Part shown: positions 1-11,346 of the stretch, piece by piece
Numbering within the stretch: position 1 is the first letter of the stretch
How the letters are laid out: each line of letters begins with the position of its first letter
Assembly: GCA_950295325.1 (NCBI GenBank)
Contig: OX485808.1
Span: 4,588,501-4,652,500 of the forward strand
DNA: 64,000 nt
Direction of reading: 5' to 3'
Source: Polytrichum commune
Taxonomy: Eukaryota > Streptophyta > Polytrichopsida > Polytrichales > Polytrichaceae
Position numbers and translations under genes: made by a program
The notes under the pieces: generated by a model
What the model was told of the DNA's origin: nothing
What the model saw: only the letters and a program-made list of their open reading frames with translations
The model's database searches: none

Positions 1-2605
1 AAGCACATGACTTGGAGATGCACATGTACGCAAGGCTCTTTCTTTCCGATGTCTCATGGGAAAGAAACATGCTATGTCTAGAAACAACTTTTTCTCTTCG
101 TCTTTCAATGCATCAAAACTAACCCTTAGGGTACTCCAAAGCCCTTCATCACCATCCAAACATCTGCCTCTTTTCATCCTTTGGAAAGCCCTTTCCCAAC
201 TTCGAATCTTCTCCTTTCCTTGCAAGAATGCACCCATGACTTTCAAGCTTAAAGGCAAGCCGTTGCAAGCTTCCACAATTTTGGCACGTATATCAAAGAA
301 TTGTGGTGACAATTGTCCTTCATCCGAAGAAGCATAAGAATTAAAGAGTTCTTTTGCTGCATTTCCATCTAACACCCTAACATCTATCTTACCATTCTCC
401 TCCACAAAATCCTTCATTAGACCCCAATCACGGGTTGTTATGATAATATTGGTGCCTTTGTTGACAAATGGAGCATGTGCTGGAATTATGTCACTCACTT
501 GAACTTGATCTAGTGGATCGTCCAATATTAGAATGATTTTCTTGCTGGCCAACAACTTCCTCACCTTTTGTTGAGCATCCACCTTATTGGGCTTGTCTCC
601 TTTGTCCAAGCTTTCAAGTTTCTCTAAAATTTCCCATAGGACTTCATGTGAACTTTTGCTTTTCAATTGTCCAATGAAGCATGATGCATTGTATGTGGAT
701 TTCACGTCATCAAATACAACCTTAGCCAAGGTGGTCTTCCCTATTCCACCCATACCAGTGAGACCCAAGATATTCACTTGTTTAAGAAGATTTCTTACTT
801 CAACAAGCTTGCTTTCAAGACCAACGAGTTTTTCATTTTGTGTTGATGGTTCATCCACCTATAAGAAAAACACATAGGTTAGGATCCTATGTGAAGAGTT
901 CAATAATTAAAATCCAATTTCAAGCATATTAAATTTAATAACAATAAAAACATGACATCTGATAGGTAAACAATAAGCACATTGTTCATACCTTCTTTGT
1001 AGCAGGGATGTTTTTGACATGCTTTGAGGCTTCCGATTTCCTTTCCATATTTTGGGTCATAAACTGGTCTTTCTTGAACTGTGGTATGTCATTGGAATAC
1101 GTTCCAATCATGAACTCCTTCTTCAAGGCTGTGAGTCGTTTACAAATATTAGAAAATGTTGGCCTTCGTGAAGGATCTTCAACCCAACATTCTTCGATCA
1201 ACATGGTGAGCTCCTCACAATTGATAGGTAGGTCTGGCCTGACATGATCTTTTATCTTTTGCAACATGTTTTTCCTTGTTTTGATGTCTGAAAATGGTTG
1301 CTTGAGCGAAAGAATCTCTGAACATGTCATAGCAAATGACCATACATCAGCTTCGAAAGGACATGCCGCACAAGGTGGGTCGTCTTTATTTTTCATCTCA
1401 GGTGCCATATACTTTGGTGTACCAATTGTATGAATTTGTAGTTCTGGTTTGCTTTGAACCTCCAATTTAGAAGTATCATAATCCATCAATTTGACAAAAC
1501 CATGGCCACAATTCCCCTTCACTCCTGCAACTGTCATGGAGCTTAAAAGCACATTGTCTGGCTTTAGATCGAGATGGGCAACATACATGTCATGAAGGTA
1601 ACACATGCCATTTGCAATTTGATACATTATATCAATTGCTTCAATATATGGTAAGCTTTTCTTTTGCTTCTTCAAGAAACCACCCAAGCTCGTTTCCATA
1701 AACTCCATTACTAAATGTAGTTCTTTCGAGACTATGGTTGTTTGATGGAGATTGTTCTCATGGTTTTCATTAGTTCCACAACCAATGAATTTGATGATGT
1801 TCGGATGGCTCAAGCCTGCTAAGATGTTGGCTTCTTTGAGACAGTTTGGAGAAGCTTTCATTATTTTTGTTGCACTTTGTAATCCCATCCAACTTGATTT
1901 GTACACTTTGCCCGTTTGCCCGGAACCTATTCCTTTGTTGAGCTCCGGTTCCACAAAATCCTCCGAAACCTCCGAAGCATCCAATTCCGCACCTTTCACT
2001 CGTTGCAAGTCATATTGCAATCTCTTCAACAAATATTTTGATAATTCAAAGTCCTCCAAATTATTAGGCGTTGTTTGGAGGCATTGTAGAAGCCTATTTT
2101 CGAGATCTTCTTCATCACCTTGAATTTCGTCATAAGTGGCCACGTCAAAATCAATAAGTGGGATGTCATATTTCGAATGCACACAAAAAGGTGAATATAT
2201 CTCACATATTGCATCCCATGTACACTTCAAATTAGATACTAGCTCTCGAAAGGCCTCCGTATTGTTCATTTGAAAAGCAGCTGCATGGCACCATGTTTGC
2301 TTCCCACAATCTTCCACCAATACTCGTACTCTTTGAATAATGCGACATAACTCCTCAAGTACAAGCCCAATATTGGAGGCCTCATAAGTAGACATGATCA
2401 TCACATTGAAATTATCCACAACTTGGACGAGTTTGTTGAGAAGATTTTCACATTGTCTCTTATTCAACACTTGCTTTGTCTTGAAAACCTCATGAAGTTT
2501 ACTTACTTCTTTGCTTTGCCATTCCAAAATATATCCATGCTTACTTTGTTCTTGTCTTTTTCTCACATTTTTTCTTTTGAAACCCCACATCGAAACCCGT
2601 TGCAA
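1..2605 (-). CDS. MLKL-like helical domain / kinase / NB-ARC immune receptor, left copy (3' part outside window)
   Basis: Intracellular immune receptor of the plant kinase-NBS-LRR type. Exon 1 reads from about 2590 to 992 and ends AAG|GTATGA. Exon 2 starts at 858 after TATAG and stays open to the window edge with no indel relative to the right copy. The first ~150 residues are helical and carry NKRQCENLLNKL, resembling the N-terminus of plant MLKL proteins. The kinase has GSGQTGKV, ATKIM, HLDLKPDN (Leu in place of Arg of HRD), MDYD (in place of DFG) and MAPE. Exon 2 has GMGGIGKTT, ILILDDP, IITTRD and CNGLPLSLKVMG. The start differs from the paralogue: the equivalent ATG is lost, a TAG lies in frame just upstream, and the hydrophobic N-terminal stretch is replaced by KRKNV, so translation would begin at 2590 (MWGFKRKN). 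The LRR exon lies outside the window. Family call is firm; activity is unknown. Confidence 0.82.
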
Positions 2606-5600
2606 GATCTAATGATGGAATACCTGTTATTTATCCCAGCTATGGATCTTTATTCAGTCACCTGTTTTGCACACCATAACCTTGTAAGTATACAACCATT
2701 GTCCTCATCTACCACAATAAAATAAGTGCATCATTATTTTAACAAAGTTATAAAATGAATACAAACAATATTAAGCTAATTACCCCAAAAAATACAATGC
2801 AAAAGTTGATCATACTAAAGGATAATCCACACTCTAATTTTGGGATACATTAATTAAAATATAAACAAATAAATGGTATTTATAATGTCAAGAATGAATG
2901 TGAAAGTAGTTTCTCTACATAGCTTCAAAAATACTCAAAAAACATTATTTAGTGGCATTTATCATTTGGACTTGCATTTTGGTATAATGTTTTACAAGCG
3001 AAATACAAATATGTGTTATACTAGTAATATCCAAGACTACACATGGTAAAATATGCCATTCCAATTAAAGAGTTAGAGCGATACGACAATCAAGTGCATC
3101 ATGCTAATTAATGTTATAACACATGGTTTTATTCCCTAAAAAGAAATTTAGTTTTTTCTTGGTCAAACATAGAGAGGTGTATACATAGGAAATGAACTTC
3201 TAGCTCTAAGAAATGGACCCTAAACATCACCTTCCTCTCTCCCCTCGAGCACTCAATCAAATTCAATAGTCTATTCCTCAACTAACCAATAAAGAACCAG
3301 ACACTTAAAAAATAACACATTAATATTCCTAAAAGTTTCATATGAGCAACCTTGGACAATAAGATATGTATAAACGAATCTCAACACTAACAATTCATGT
3401 GCATTTTGGTGATTACACACAACCAAACTATATGACTAATCAACATCGCCTTCACAACAAGTGAGTGTAGAGTAAATAAACTTCATGCTCATAAAAAACA
3501 AACGTTTCCACTCAAAAACAACATCTACCAATTGTGCTTCGATGTTCAATTGGATAACCACACCCACATGTTGCTCATCCAATGGCATATAGTAGTTCAG
3601 TAGATAGACCGTGTGCATAGACAAACACCAATAGCACATACCATGTCAATAATTTATGAACTAATTGAGTTTTACGTTTCATTTTTGAGAGATGATCAAT
3701 GGCATTGTTGAATTTATGTAAAAACATTTCCCTACTCATAGCATAATTTAGTTTTTTATACGGTCTAAAAGCCAACCTAACATTGTGGCTTTCATAGGAT
3801 AGGAGAAGATCAAAATATTATGTGTGAGAGGTCAATATGCGTGGAGATATAGAACATGCCAATTTGCCTAGAATCCATTATGTTCCTTGACTACGAACCT
3901 CACAAAGAAAGATCGAACTTATCATAACATACATGAGGTTTCAATAAAATCACGCAAACAATAACAACACACAAAAATGGCAAACACAAACATGTTTCTA
4001 CGTGTCTATTGCAGATGGACAATACATTAACAATAACCAAAGTCTTAAAAAAATCCTCAAAAACAGACATTCATGCTCATTCTCAAAGACAACACAGTCA
4101 TGAAACTTTAAACTTACAAGATAGGTATATCACCACAAAAGTTTCACACTCAAACCTTCTCGTGAGCCCTTCAACCAAATCACCTCTCCATTATTCATCC
4201 TATGCAACCTCCCAATTGTGGTGGCAAGACTACTTAGGAATATGAATTAGACATCCGCTTTCAACCAATTCAGGCTAGGTTGGAGAGGGGAAATGTTGGA
4301 CTATAAAAATATATGACTTCCAAATTAAGATATTCATTCCCTCCTTCCCCCAAGATCCACACAATTGATTGATCCAAATAACCGACTAGGATGCAATCTA
4401 TTGATGCCTAATCCACCTTCATCTCCTCCAACTAGGCTACAAAATGTTTCAAGAAAGGATGAGGCAAGGATGCCATCTAATATTATGAAGTTGACATTAA
4501 CATCTTATACTAAATTAATCAATGATATGATCCATAATCTCTTATCATTCTAATGTAGGGGGGGGGGTGGCTCGAGGTCAATTAACGTAATTTGTCACAA
4601 TTAATGAGACATAGGCAACAAACTTCAAAGGCACAGTAGTAGCGATATTGAGTTAGTGTTATCAAAAAATACATGATTGATATGGGCATGTATAGGGCCT
4701 TGCAACTCATTGCCTTAGTCTTAATGTCCAGAATTTTAGTAGATGTCCCACTTTCGCCAAGGGGACCATCTACCTCCAGCTATCTATAGATGGGCCGGTT
4801 GGGTTTGAAAGATAACCAGTTCACAATCAAAACTTTATGCAAATCACCAATCATTTTAGAAGAATCTATACAAAATAAAAAATAAAAAATAAAAAATAAA
4901 TAAAAATTGATGAAGGAAAATTGAAAGATATTAACATTTGAACTGGTTGGACTTGGAAAAGTGAACGGGGAGAACCGACCGCTAGTAACAAAATAACAGG
5001 CTGAATTTGAGAAATAACTTGTTCAAAACTTCAAAAAAATTACCAATCAATTTTGAGGAATCTATAGGATATATCTAAAACGAATAAAGTAGAACTAAGA
5101 TTACAAGTAACTGGTTGACTTGGAAACACTGGGATTTTGACAAATAATGCCTAAAAATCTCCCAGGACACAAACTTGCAAACAGTTGGATGTCAATTGGT
5201 TTTGTCCAAAATCTTCCCGGACACTGCTCTAGGGCCCTTATCAGGCCCTCAAAAGGCCAACACCTCGCATGTCCAATATCTTCGATGGTGTATGTAGTTA
5301 TATGCTGTTCCAGGTGCTCTCATGACCGGAAATAGCAAGTCTTGAACTTGATGAGGCCCATATAATTTGTGTATTTGGATGTACGTTGAGACCCTCTGTC
5401 CTTTGAGGGTTAAGCTTAAGTGGAAGATCAGTACCATGGGAGTGAATTTTTTTGAGGGCTCTTAAATAATCTATTTATTCAAATCTATTTCAGATTTGAA
5501 TGATGGAAAGACCATTCAACGAATTGCAATATACTATGAACATGAATGACATGACAAATTTGAAACAACCTCTTCAATGTTTCTCAAATGTTTGAATTTT

Positions 5601-6280
5601 GATGTACAAAGGAGCCCACAAAGACAATCATATAATTTTGTTCAGAGTGATCAGTAAGGTGCATCATTGAAGATACATGACAAGTCTACTTTCAAAGATT
5701 CCGTAGAATAATGTTGAAGGCAGATCTTACTACTTGGCTATCATAGTTGTTAATCACACCACCAACACACTCGATCCTTCACCTCACCAACCAACCAATG
5801 ACCCTTGGTTTGTCCCAAAAGCAACGCTCCTTTATCCTCTAGGTATGTGGGTGTTCTTTGGTTCACTTTTCACGTTTTCCGACTTCAACCAATTAAATAT
5901 ATACAACGAAACTTACGTCACACTAGCGAATCTTCGATGAGAATAAATAAACAATTATCTGATTGAAATCAAACCTCGTATGATTTAGTTATGGTTATTA
6001 GAAGTGGTTGATTCCTTAACCGAATACATAGGTCTTCCCGACTGTACTCACTATTGACTATGCAGGAGTGACTACGATCTGAAAACATAATCTGATCTCT
6101 TTTAAACATCACGTATCGTTATGATGTTTGTTCTTCGATCCCCGTGTAACCACACACCAATCTAAAATAGGTGTCAGATAAAGGAGAGTCCGATTCCCTT
6201 GTACGCACTCATGTAACCACACACCAATTGAATATCAAATTCCCACTAAGAAGAGTCCGATTCCCTCGATAATTGTATCA
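2606..6280. other. Non-coding part of the duplication
   Basis: AT-rich DNA with no supportable gene. Short ORFs at 3436-3639, 4009-4245 and 5734-5940 recur in the right copy, but only because the whole segment is duplicated; they have no recognisable domain. There is a poly-G run near 4557-4567 (also at about 36638) and an A-rich microsatellite near 4870-4900. Sequence at about 4795-5215 is a diverged copy of the AACCGGTT-containing repeat family described at 24997. Confidence 0.6.
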
Positions 6281-6281
6281 T

Positions 6282-7270
6282 GAGGCATCCGAGAGGAGCT
6301 TGCCAACTACTCCAATCTTACAGCGCTCAATCCATACAGGAACAAACCAGGTGACCTATTCCACGAGCCTGGGGTAATTCTAACCGGCTTGAATGGAACT
6401 CTACCGTTGGAGCTGGGAAGGCTGAGCCATCTGATCGGACAGTTTTGCCAAAAAAAATCTCTTTCAGGGTCCATTCCAACAAGTTTTAGGGCAGTGGCAA
6501 AACTTCAATAGTTATATTTGTACCAAAACCAATCAATGGCAGTATTTGTCAAGAATTAGGATGACCAACTGCAAGCTAAACGCCTACCTCAACCTCAGAT
6601 ACAACTCAATCGCAGGCACATACCTGAAAATGCTCCACAGCGATGCAAAATCGAAGAAGTGTGTCACCAAACGTAATCCAGAGGAAGTGTGATCACCAAA
6701 CAGAACCCACCACAGATCTGCAAAATCCCCAAATCGAGCACTTCAAAGGGACTTAGACAATACACCTCCAATCAACACAGGAAAATCGAAAGATGTCAAC
6801 ATGTAGCCGGTTGGACTTGAAACATTAAGATCTCTACCATTTAAGCCCAAAATTTTGTAACAAAACCAATACCAAGTGCCAAGCAAATCCTCATAGATTT
6901 CAGCCATTCATAACATGGTCTGCCAGTTTCACACTGTCCAAGTTTAGGTTTGAAAGCTTGGGGCTGGCTCGGGTACTAAGTGATAGAGACCCCTTCGGTG
7001 GGGGAGGCAATGAACACGGAGAACTGACCTCGAGTCACAGATGAACCGGTTGCGTTTGAGAAATAGCCAGTTCAAATTGCAACACTCCAGACAAACTATC
7101 GAGCACTTCACAGGAATTTAGACAATATACTTGGTTATCTCTCTGTCTCTTATACCAACATTTCAGGTGATGTGCCCTTTGAACTGGATGATCGCAACGA
7201 TTATGTGGACAACAATGGGCTTAACAGGCCGGTGCCTCTTAAACTTGGCGACCTACAGAAACTTAAATAA
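6282..7270 (+). pseudogene. Decayed LRR-protein remnant, left copy
   Basis: Fragments translate as plant extracellular-type leucine-rich repeats. About 6282-6440 matches the right-copy reading ELANYSNLTALN...IP, with a deletion inside it. 7187-7270 reads as a repeat beginning GDVPFEL and ending at a TAA. The frame is broken between fragments by indels and unrelated sequence, and no kinase or membrane segment remains. This is a relic of an LRR receptor-like or polygalacturonase-inhibitor-like gene, not the NBS-LRR next door. It decayed before the duplication, since both copies share the structure. Confidence 0.5.
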
Positions 7271-8157
7271 TTGGCGCTTTGCGCAACCGCTCACATGTCT
7301 ACGCTGATGCACTCGAAAACAATGTCCAGACACAAACATGCGCTTGCAAGAAAACGGTGAAATTCAGACCACGACCAACCACTAATCTCTAGATGACAAA
7401 CAAAAACACCACATGAACGAAATCCCGGATCTTAAGTTAGATGAACGCAATCAATCCTAAGATGCAAACTAGTAACTCAATGATGGGCAAAGCGACAACC
7501 TTAGTGAAGTTGATAAGCACTTTGTAAGGAGAGTCAGCAACGGAGAGTCAACAACTACCGCCTAGTCCGCCTAGTCTTCTCGCTTTGACACATATTCACG
7601 TCCTCATCTTCTATTCAAACCCCCCACCTACTACCAACTCCACTCCTCGGTCTCATCTCTGTGTACATGCCACCTTTCTCTCTATGTCTCTCCACCTCAA
7701 CTTCTCTGTCTATTCATACCCACAACTAAAATCCTTGCTGTTGGCCTTGGCCATGGGATTCTTGAGTCAATCAGCATGCACTCCGATCCGCGAGACAAGG
7801 CAAGGAAGAGCGCACAGTGTAGGGGCAAGGAGAAGGTGAGGTGGCCATAATACACAGAGCTCGAGCCTCGGCTGACAATGTCCTCGCTCCATTCATCCAT
7901 CCATCCATCCCCCCATCCTGCCTCCATTCATCCATGACTACGTGCTCTCCCCGACAGGAACTCATCCTTGCGCCTCACCCATTCGTCTATCCTACCACCT
8001 GACCGATTAATTATACAGGAGACCTTCTGTAGCTGGAGGTTCTTATTACCTGACTTATTGGTTTGTGTGGTGGGTATATATATATATATATATTACCAGG
8101 CACGAGACTTTTGTGCACCCAAGTCAAGTATCTCAGCACCTATATATATATGTTATG

Positions 8158-8580
8158 TTTCCCCACTTGCACACACAATAGTTAACAGTAGAAATAAGGC
8201 ATGTACGTGAATCTATGGTATCATTAATTATATGATGGAATTTCATGCAACAGGAATGAAATCCTGATTCCTGTATTACTGTATTCAGATTTGTTGGGCC
8301 TAGAATATATATATCTCACCAGAGAAATGGACTACAGTACTTGTCCACCTAAGTCAATTCTTGGAGGGTCTACTTACATTACGGTACCTTTCCCCACTTG
8401 CACATACAAGAGTCAGCAGTAGAAATTTGGCAAATGGGTGAATCGATGGTATCATTATTATATGATCGACCTTCATCCGAAAGGAATAAATTCTTGTATG
8501 ACTGTATTCAGGTTTATTTGGGGGCCTGGTATATATATATCAGGAGAGAGGAATCAGGAAAGGACTACAGTACCTGTGCG
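8158..8580. repeat. Direct tandem repeat, unit about 240 bp
   Basis: Two diverged units (about 8158-8345 and 8392-8580) each run from CCCCACTTGCACA through a TGGTATCATTA segment and ACTGTATTCAG to GGACTACAGTAC. The same unit occurs in the right copy and, in reverse complement, at about 21775-21895, so it belongs to a dispersed repeat family of unknown type. Confidence 0.6.
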
Positions 8581-8622
8581 CCAAATAAGTCAATTATCGA
8601 CGGACCTACGCCACGGATAAGG

Positions 8623-9200
8623 CCTCTATGACCCGCGTCACTGAGTCGCAGATTAGGGAGCCGGGCCTGTGGCCGGCTCCCACAATCTGAGCCGTTCACT
8701 TCTAAACATTCATCCAACGGTTGATAATATCCTAGGTGGCGGGCGCCCATGGTCGGGCACGGGTCCCAAACGCAGGGGGCATGCAAGGTCCGGCACGGGT
8801 CCCGGAACGCAGCTCCCCATTAAATGTGGTCCAAATTAATTGATGTCCAAATTAATTGATGTCAAGTGAGGTGAGGGCATCAGAATTAATTGATGTCCAA
8901 ATTAATTGATGTCAATTGATGAGGAGAGGGCATTAGAATTAATTGACATCAATTAATTTGGACCACATTTAATGGGGAGCTGCGTTCCGGGACCCGTGCC
9001 GGACCTTGCATGCCCCCCTGCTTTTGGGACCCGTGCCCGACCATGGGCGCCCGCCGTTGTCACTAAGGGCCCCTCAAAATGGGGCCCCCGCCTCTGCCCC
9101 CCTAGCTGCCCGCCCCGCCCAGCTTCTGCCTGCCCGCCCTGCCCCGATTTTTCTTGCCCGCCCGAGTGAGGTGCCCGCCCTGCTCTGCCCGGGAGGTGGC
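8623..9200. mobile_element. GC-rich repeat element interrupted by a 318-bp hairpin
   Basis: Sequence from about 8623 to 8740 and from 9056 to 9200 is collinear, in reverse complement, with 19685-19950: it shares the AGGGAGCCGGGCC / GGCTCCC stem, the TCATCCAACGGTTGATA segment and the CCCCTCAAAATGGGGCCC stem, then a C/G-rich GCCCGCC tract. In this copy only, the stretch 8738-9055 is inserted. It is itself a near-perfect inverted repeat beginning GGCGGGCGCCCATGG and ending with the complement. Long ORFs on both strands here are composition artefacts. Confidence 0.6.
8738..9055. repeat. Long inverted repeat (hairpin) inserted in the GC-rich element
   Basis: Arms of roughly 110 bp (8738-8851 and 8942-9055) are close to perfect complements, with a loop of about 90 bp built from AATTAATTGATGTC repeats. 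It is absent at the equivalent point of the related element at 19.8 kb, which supports later insertion or hairpin growth. No coding capacity. Confidence 0.7.
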
Positions 9201-9209
9201 TCCCCCGCT

Positions 9210-10437
9210 CACGAGCGGCGAGCAAATTCAAACGTTTTCTTGGTTGGCTATGGCAGGGAGAATTCTCGAAGTGAGAAGGTGGCATTTTTGGTGGCGTTGG
9301 TTGGAGGGAATTTGGGAACGACTCTTGCAGCATGCACCCTATTTCCTCCACCTCCTCCTTTCTCCTCTTTTTCCTGTCTCTTTCTATACTCTCGGGTGCA
9401 ATCACCACATTTATTTGATTGCCTCCAGAATGTGGTTCTTGGATCAGCGACGGCAAGGATGAGTGTTTTGGCGCTCGTTATCGCAGCTGAAATATCATTG
9501 TATTACCTATTGTGTGAGCGCAGGGGCATTGCATTGGTATCTATCTGAAAATCAACAAATTTTGAGCTCGGAGTCCAATCTCTTGTAAGTACATTTCTTT
9601 TTGGTGTCCGTTTTTTGATTCAAACATGACCACACACCACTCATAGGTGTCTTATCAAGATAAGTGCCCGAATTGGGCATGCTTACCTTAGAGGTTAAAC
9701 TGTGTGTAGGGAATATCAAGCGGTGCAGAAGCTTAGAATCGCCCGAAATTCTCCCTTCCAAGCTTAGAGAATTGTAGTGCAGAAGTGAAATTGAATGATG
9801 ACATGCTTGATGGTTTATCTTGTATACATGACCTCAATAATAACCGGCTGCTTAATTGCGTGTGGGATGTTCCTAGTGTTTAGGTTTTTGAAATGAGTTG
9901 GCAGTAGTTTTTGGATTTCAGTTACTACTGGTATGAGAATTTATTACTTAAATGTGTAAAAAAAGGTAATCTGTATACATGTGATGTGCTCTGAATTTCA
10001 ATTCTCGTGTCGATCCTTTTGCATGGTGGTGTCAGAACATTGCATCAAAGAAGGGGGACTTTCTGTCCCTTTCGATTGAGGGCGTGAAGGTCATCCTTGA
10101 CAGAGACACTCTCATGGTTTAGGGTTTAGGAGGAAAGCTGCATGAATTCTGAGAGATTGCAGATGAAATATAGTCCTGAAAATTAAGTAACGAAATTCAC
10201 AAAGTTTGCTACCCTTTCTGCAATTTTTTCCTGCTTCAAAAGCAATGCATTCCACTACAGATGTGCAGATGTTGCGTACGTAACCACTTCTGTCATGCTC
10301 CATATTGATCAATAAGAACTCATAGGTATTATTGACCTGAGAGATATTTCTTTTCATGTTAGTGAGAGGAACTTTTTCTTGGGTTTTACAATCAGCATCT
10401 TGCTTCTTGAGGTTTTAGGGTTTAGGAGGAAAGCTGC
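9210..10437. other. Intergenic; no gene supported
   Basis: There is a mixed pyrimidine-rich tract at 9340-9390. A stretch near 10118-10159 (TTAGGGTTTAGGAGGAAAGC and downstream) recurs at 10413-10454, directly before the glycosyltransferase relic, so part of that gene's leader appears duplicated about 295 bp apart. No ORF shows recognisable protein similarity. Confidence 0.5.
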
Positions 10438-11346
10438 ATGAATTTTGAGAGATCGCTTTCAAAGCCTCCAATCCCGAGACGCCATTGTGCTTTCACATTG
10501 CTATGCAGCGCCTTCTCAAAGAGAATGCTAACCGCATCTGCTGCACAAGCAGGAACTACGTCCTCAGCTCCCTTGGTGAAACCTCAACCTCAAGGTGAAA
10601 ATGTTGAGGTGCAAGGGGAAGAAGGCATTTGGAGTGTGATAATCCCAACATACAACCGTCTTCCGATCCTCACCAAGTGCTTAAACGCCCTTGAAGAGCA
10701 AGAGGGTTATGAACTCAGTGGTATCAAGCAGTATGAGGTGGTAGTAGTGGACGATGGCTCAACAGACGGAACCCTTGAGTTTCTACAACCCGTGGACCGC
10801 AAGAGGGGCCGTGATTGTGTTCATAGATTCAGATCTTGTTGTCACCAAAGATTTTCTGAAAGAACATGGGGATGCCTTAATGGGAGCACGTTTGCAGCAC
10901 AGTGACGACCTCACATTTACTTATGGGCGAGTTGTGAATACTGCCAATTTTGAGGACCCTAAATCTGAGAAGTTCAAGCTCACTGTACATTAGCTACACT
11001 TGTTCCCAAATTTAATTTGACTTCTCTTTGTTGGAATAAATTTCTAATGTTCTAGCAATTGATTTTCGTGCAAAACCTTCCTAACTGTGAATGGGTTAAC
11101 GTTTTGGCTTGAATTGAACTTGCTGCTTCAAGAGCTTGACAGGCAAAGTACTCTGGTAGGTAGTAACTGTAGAGAATTTGGTTTTTCTCTACATGCAGGA
11201 CAACTCAGCTGCATTCTTTGCCACAGGAAATGTTGCACTCTCACGAAGACTTCTTTTAAAAGCTGGAAGCTTGCTCAAAGGTGTGTCAGAGGGTCCTTTT
11301 GATGCTGACTTCAGTGAATATGGTTGGGAAGACCTTGAGCTTGGGG
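10438..11346 (+). pseudogene. Family-2 glycosyltransferase, broken copy
   Basis: Residues WSVIIPTYNRLPILTKCL and YEVVVVDDGSTDGT are the nucleotide-sugar-binding core of GT2 enzymes. FIDSDLVVTKDFL supplies the DxD metal site but lies in another frame: between TLEFLQP and ARGAVIVF about 20-30 expected residues are missing and the frame shifts near 10790. Exon 1 would end at 10984 (CTCACT|GTACAT). Exon 2 (11199-11346) follows TACATGCAG and encodes DNSAAFFATGNVA ... EYGWEDLELG, the ED acceptor-site motif, ending at G|GTAAGA. No later exon is seen. The N-terminus is Ser/Ala-rich and could be a plastid or mitochondrial targeting peptide. Known: GT2 enzymes transfer sugars from nucleotide donors. 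Inferred: this copy is non-functional because of the internal deletion and missing C-terminus. Confidence 0.75.

Larger units (their letters stand above)
1..8540. repeat. Segmental duplication, left copy
   Basis: Collinear, same-orientation counterpart of 32029-42084. Position 1 aligns with 32029 and 858 with 32886 with no net indel. 4009 pairs with 36074, 5734 with 37868, 7968 with 40149 and 8337 with 40520. The slowly growing offset (32,028 to 32,183) reflects small indels; for example about 59 bp at 36859-36917 is missing near 4778. The copies are nearly identical by eye in coding and non-coding parts. The left boundary lies outside the window; the right boundary is where similarity stops near 8540/42084. 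Confidence 0.9.

Noticed and set aside
5734-5940. Conserved 68-codon ORF present in both duplication copies
   Set aside because: Conservation is explained by the recent duplication of the whole segment; no domain or transcript signal.
8953-9548. Long Pro/Ala/Arg-rich ORFs on both strands
   Set aside because: They follow the C/G-rich GCCCGCC tract and a hairpin of a repeat element; no domain or conserved start.
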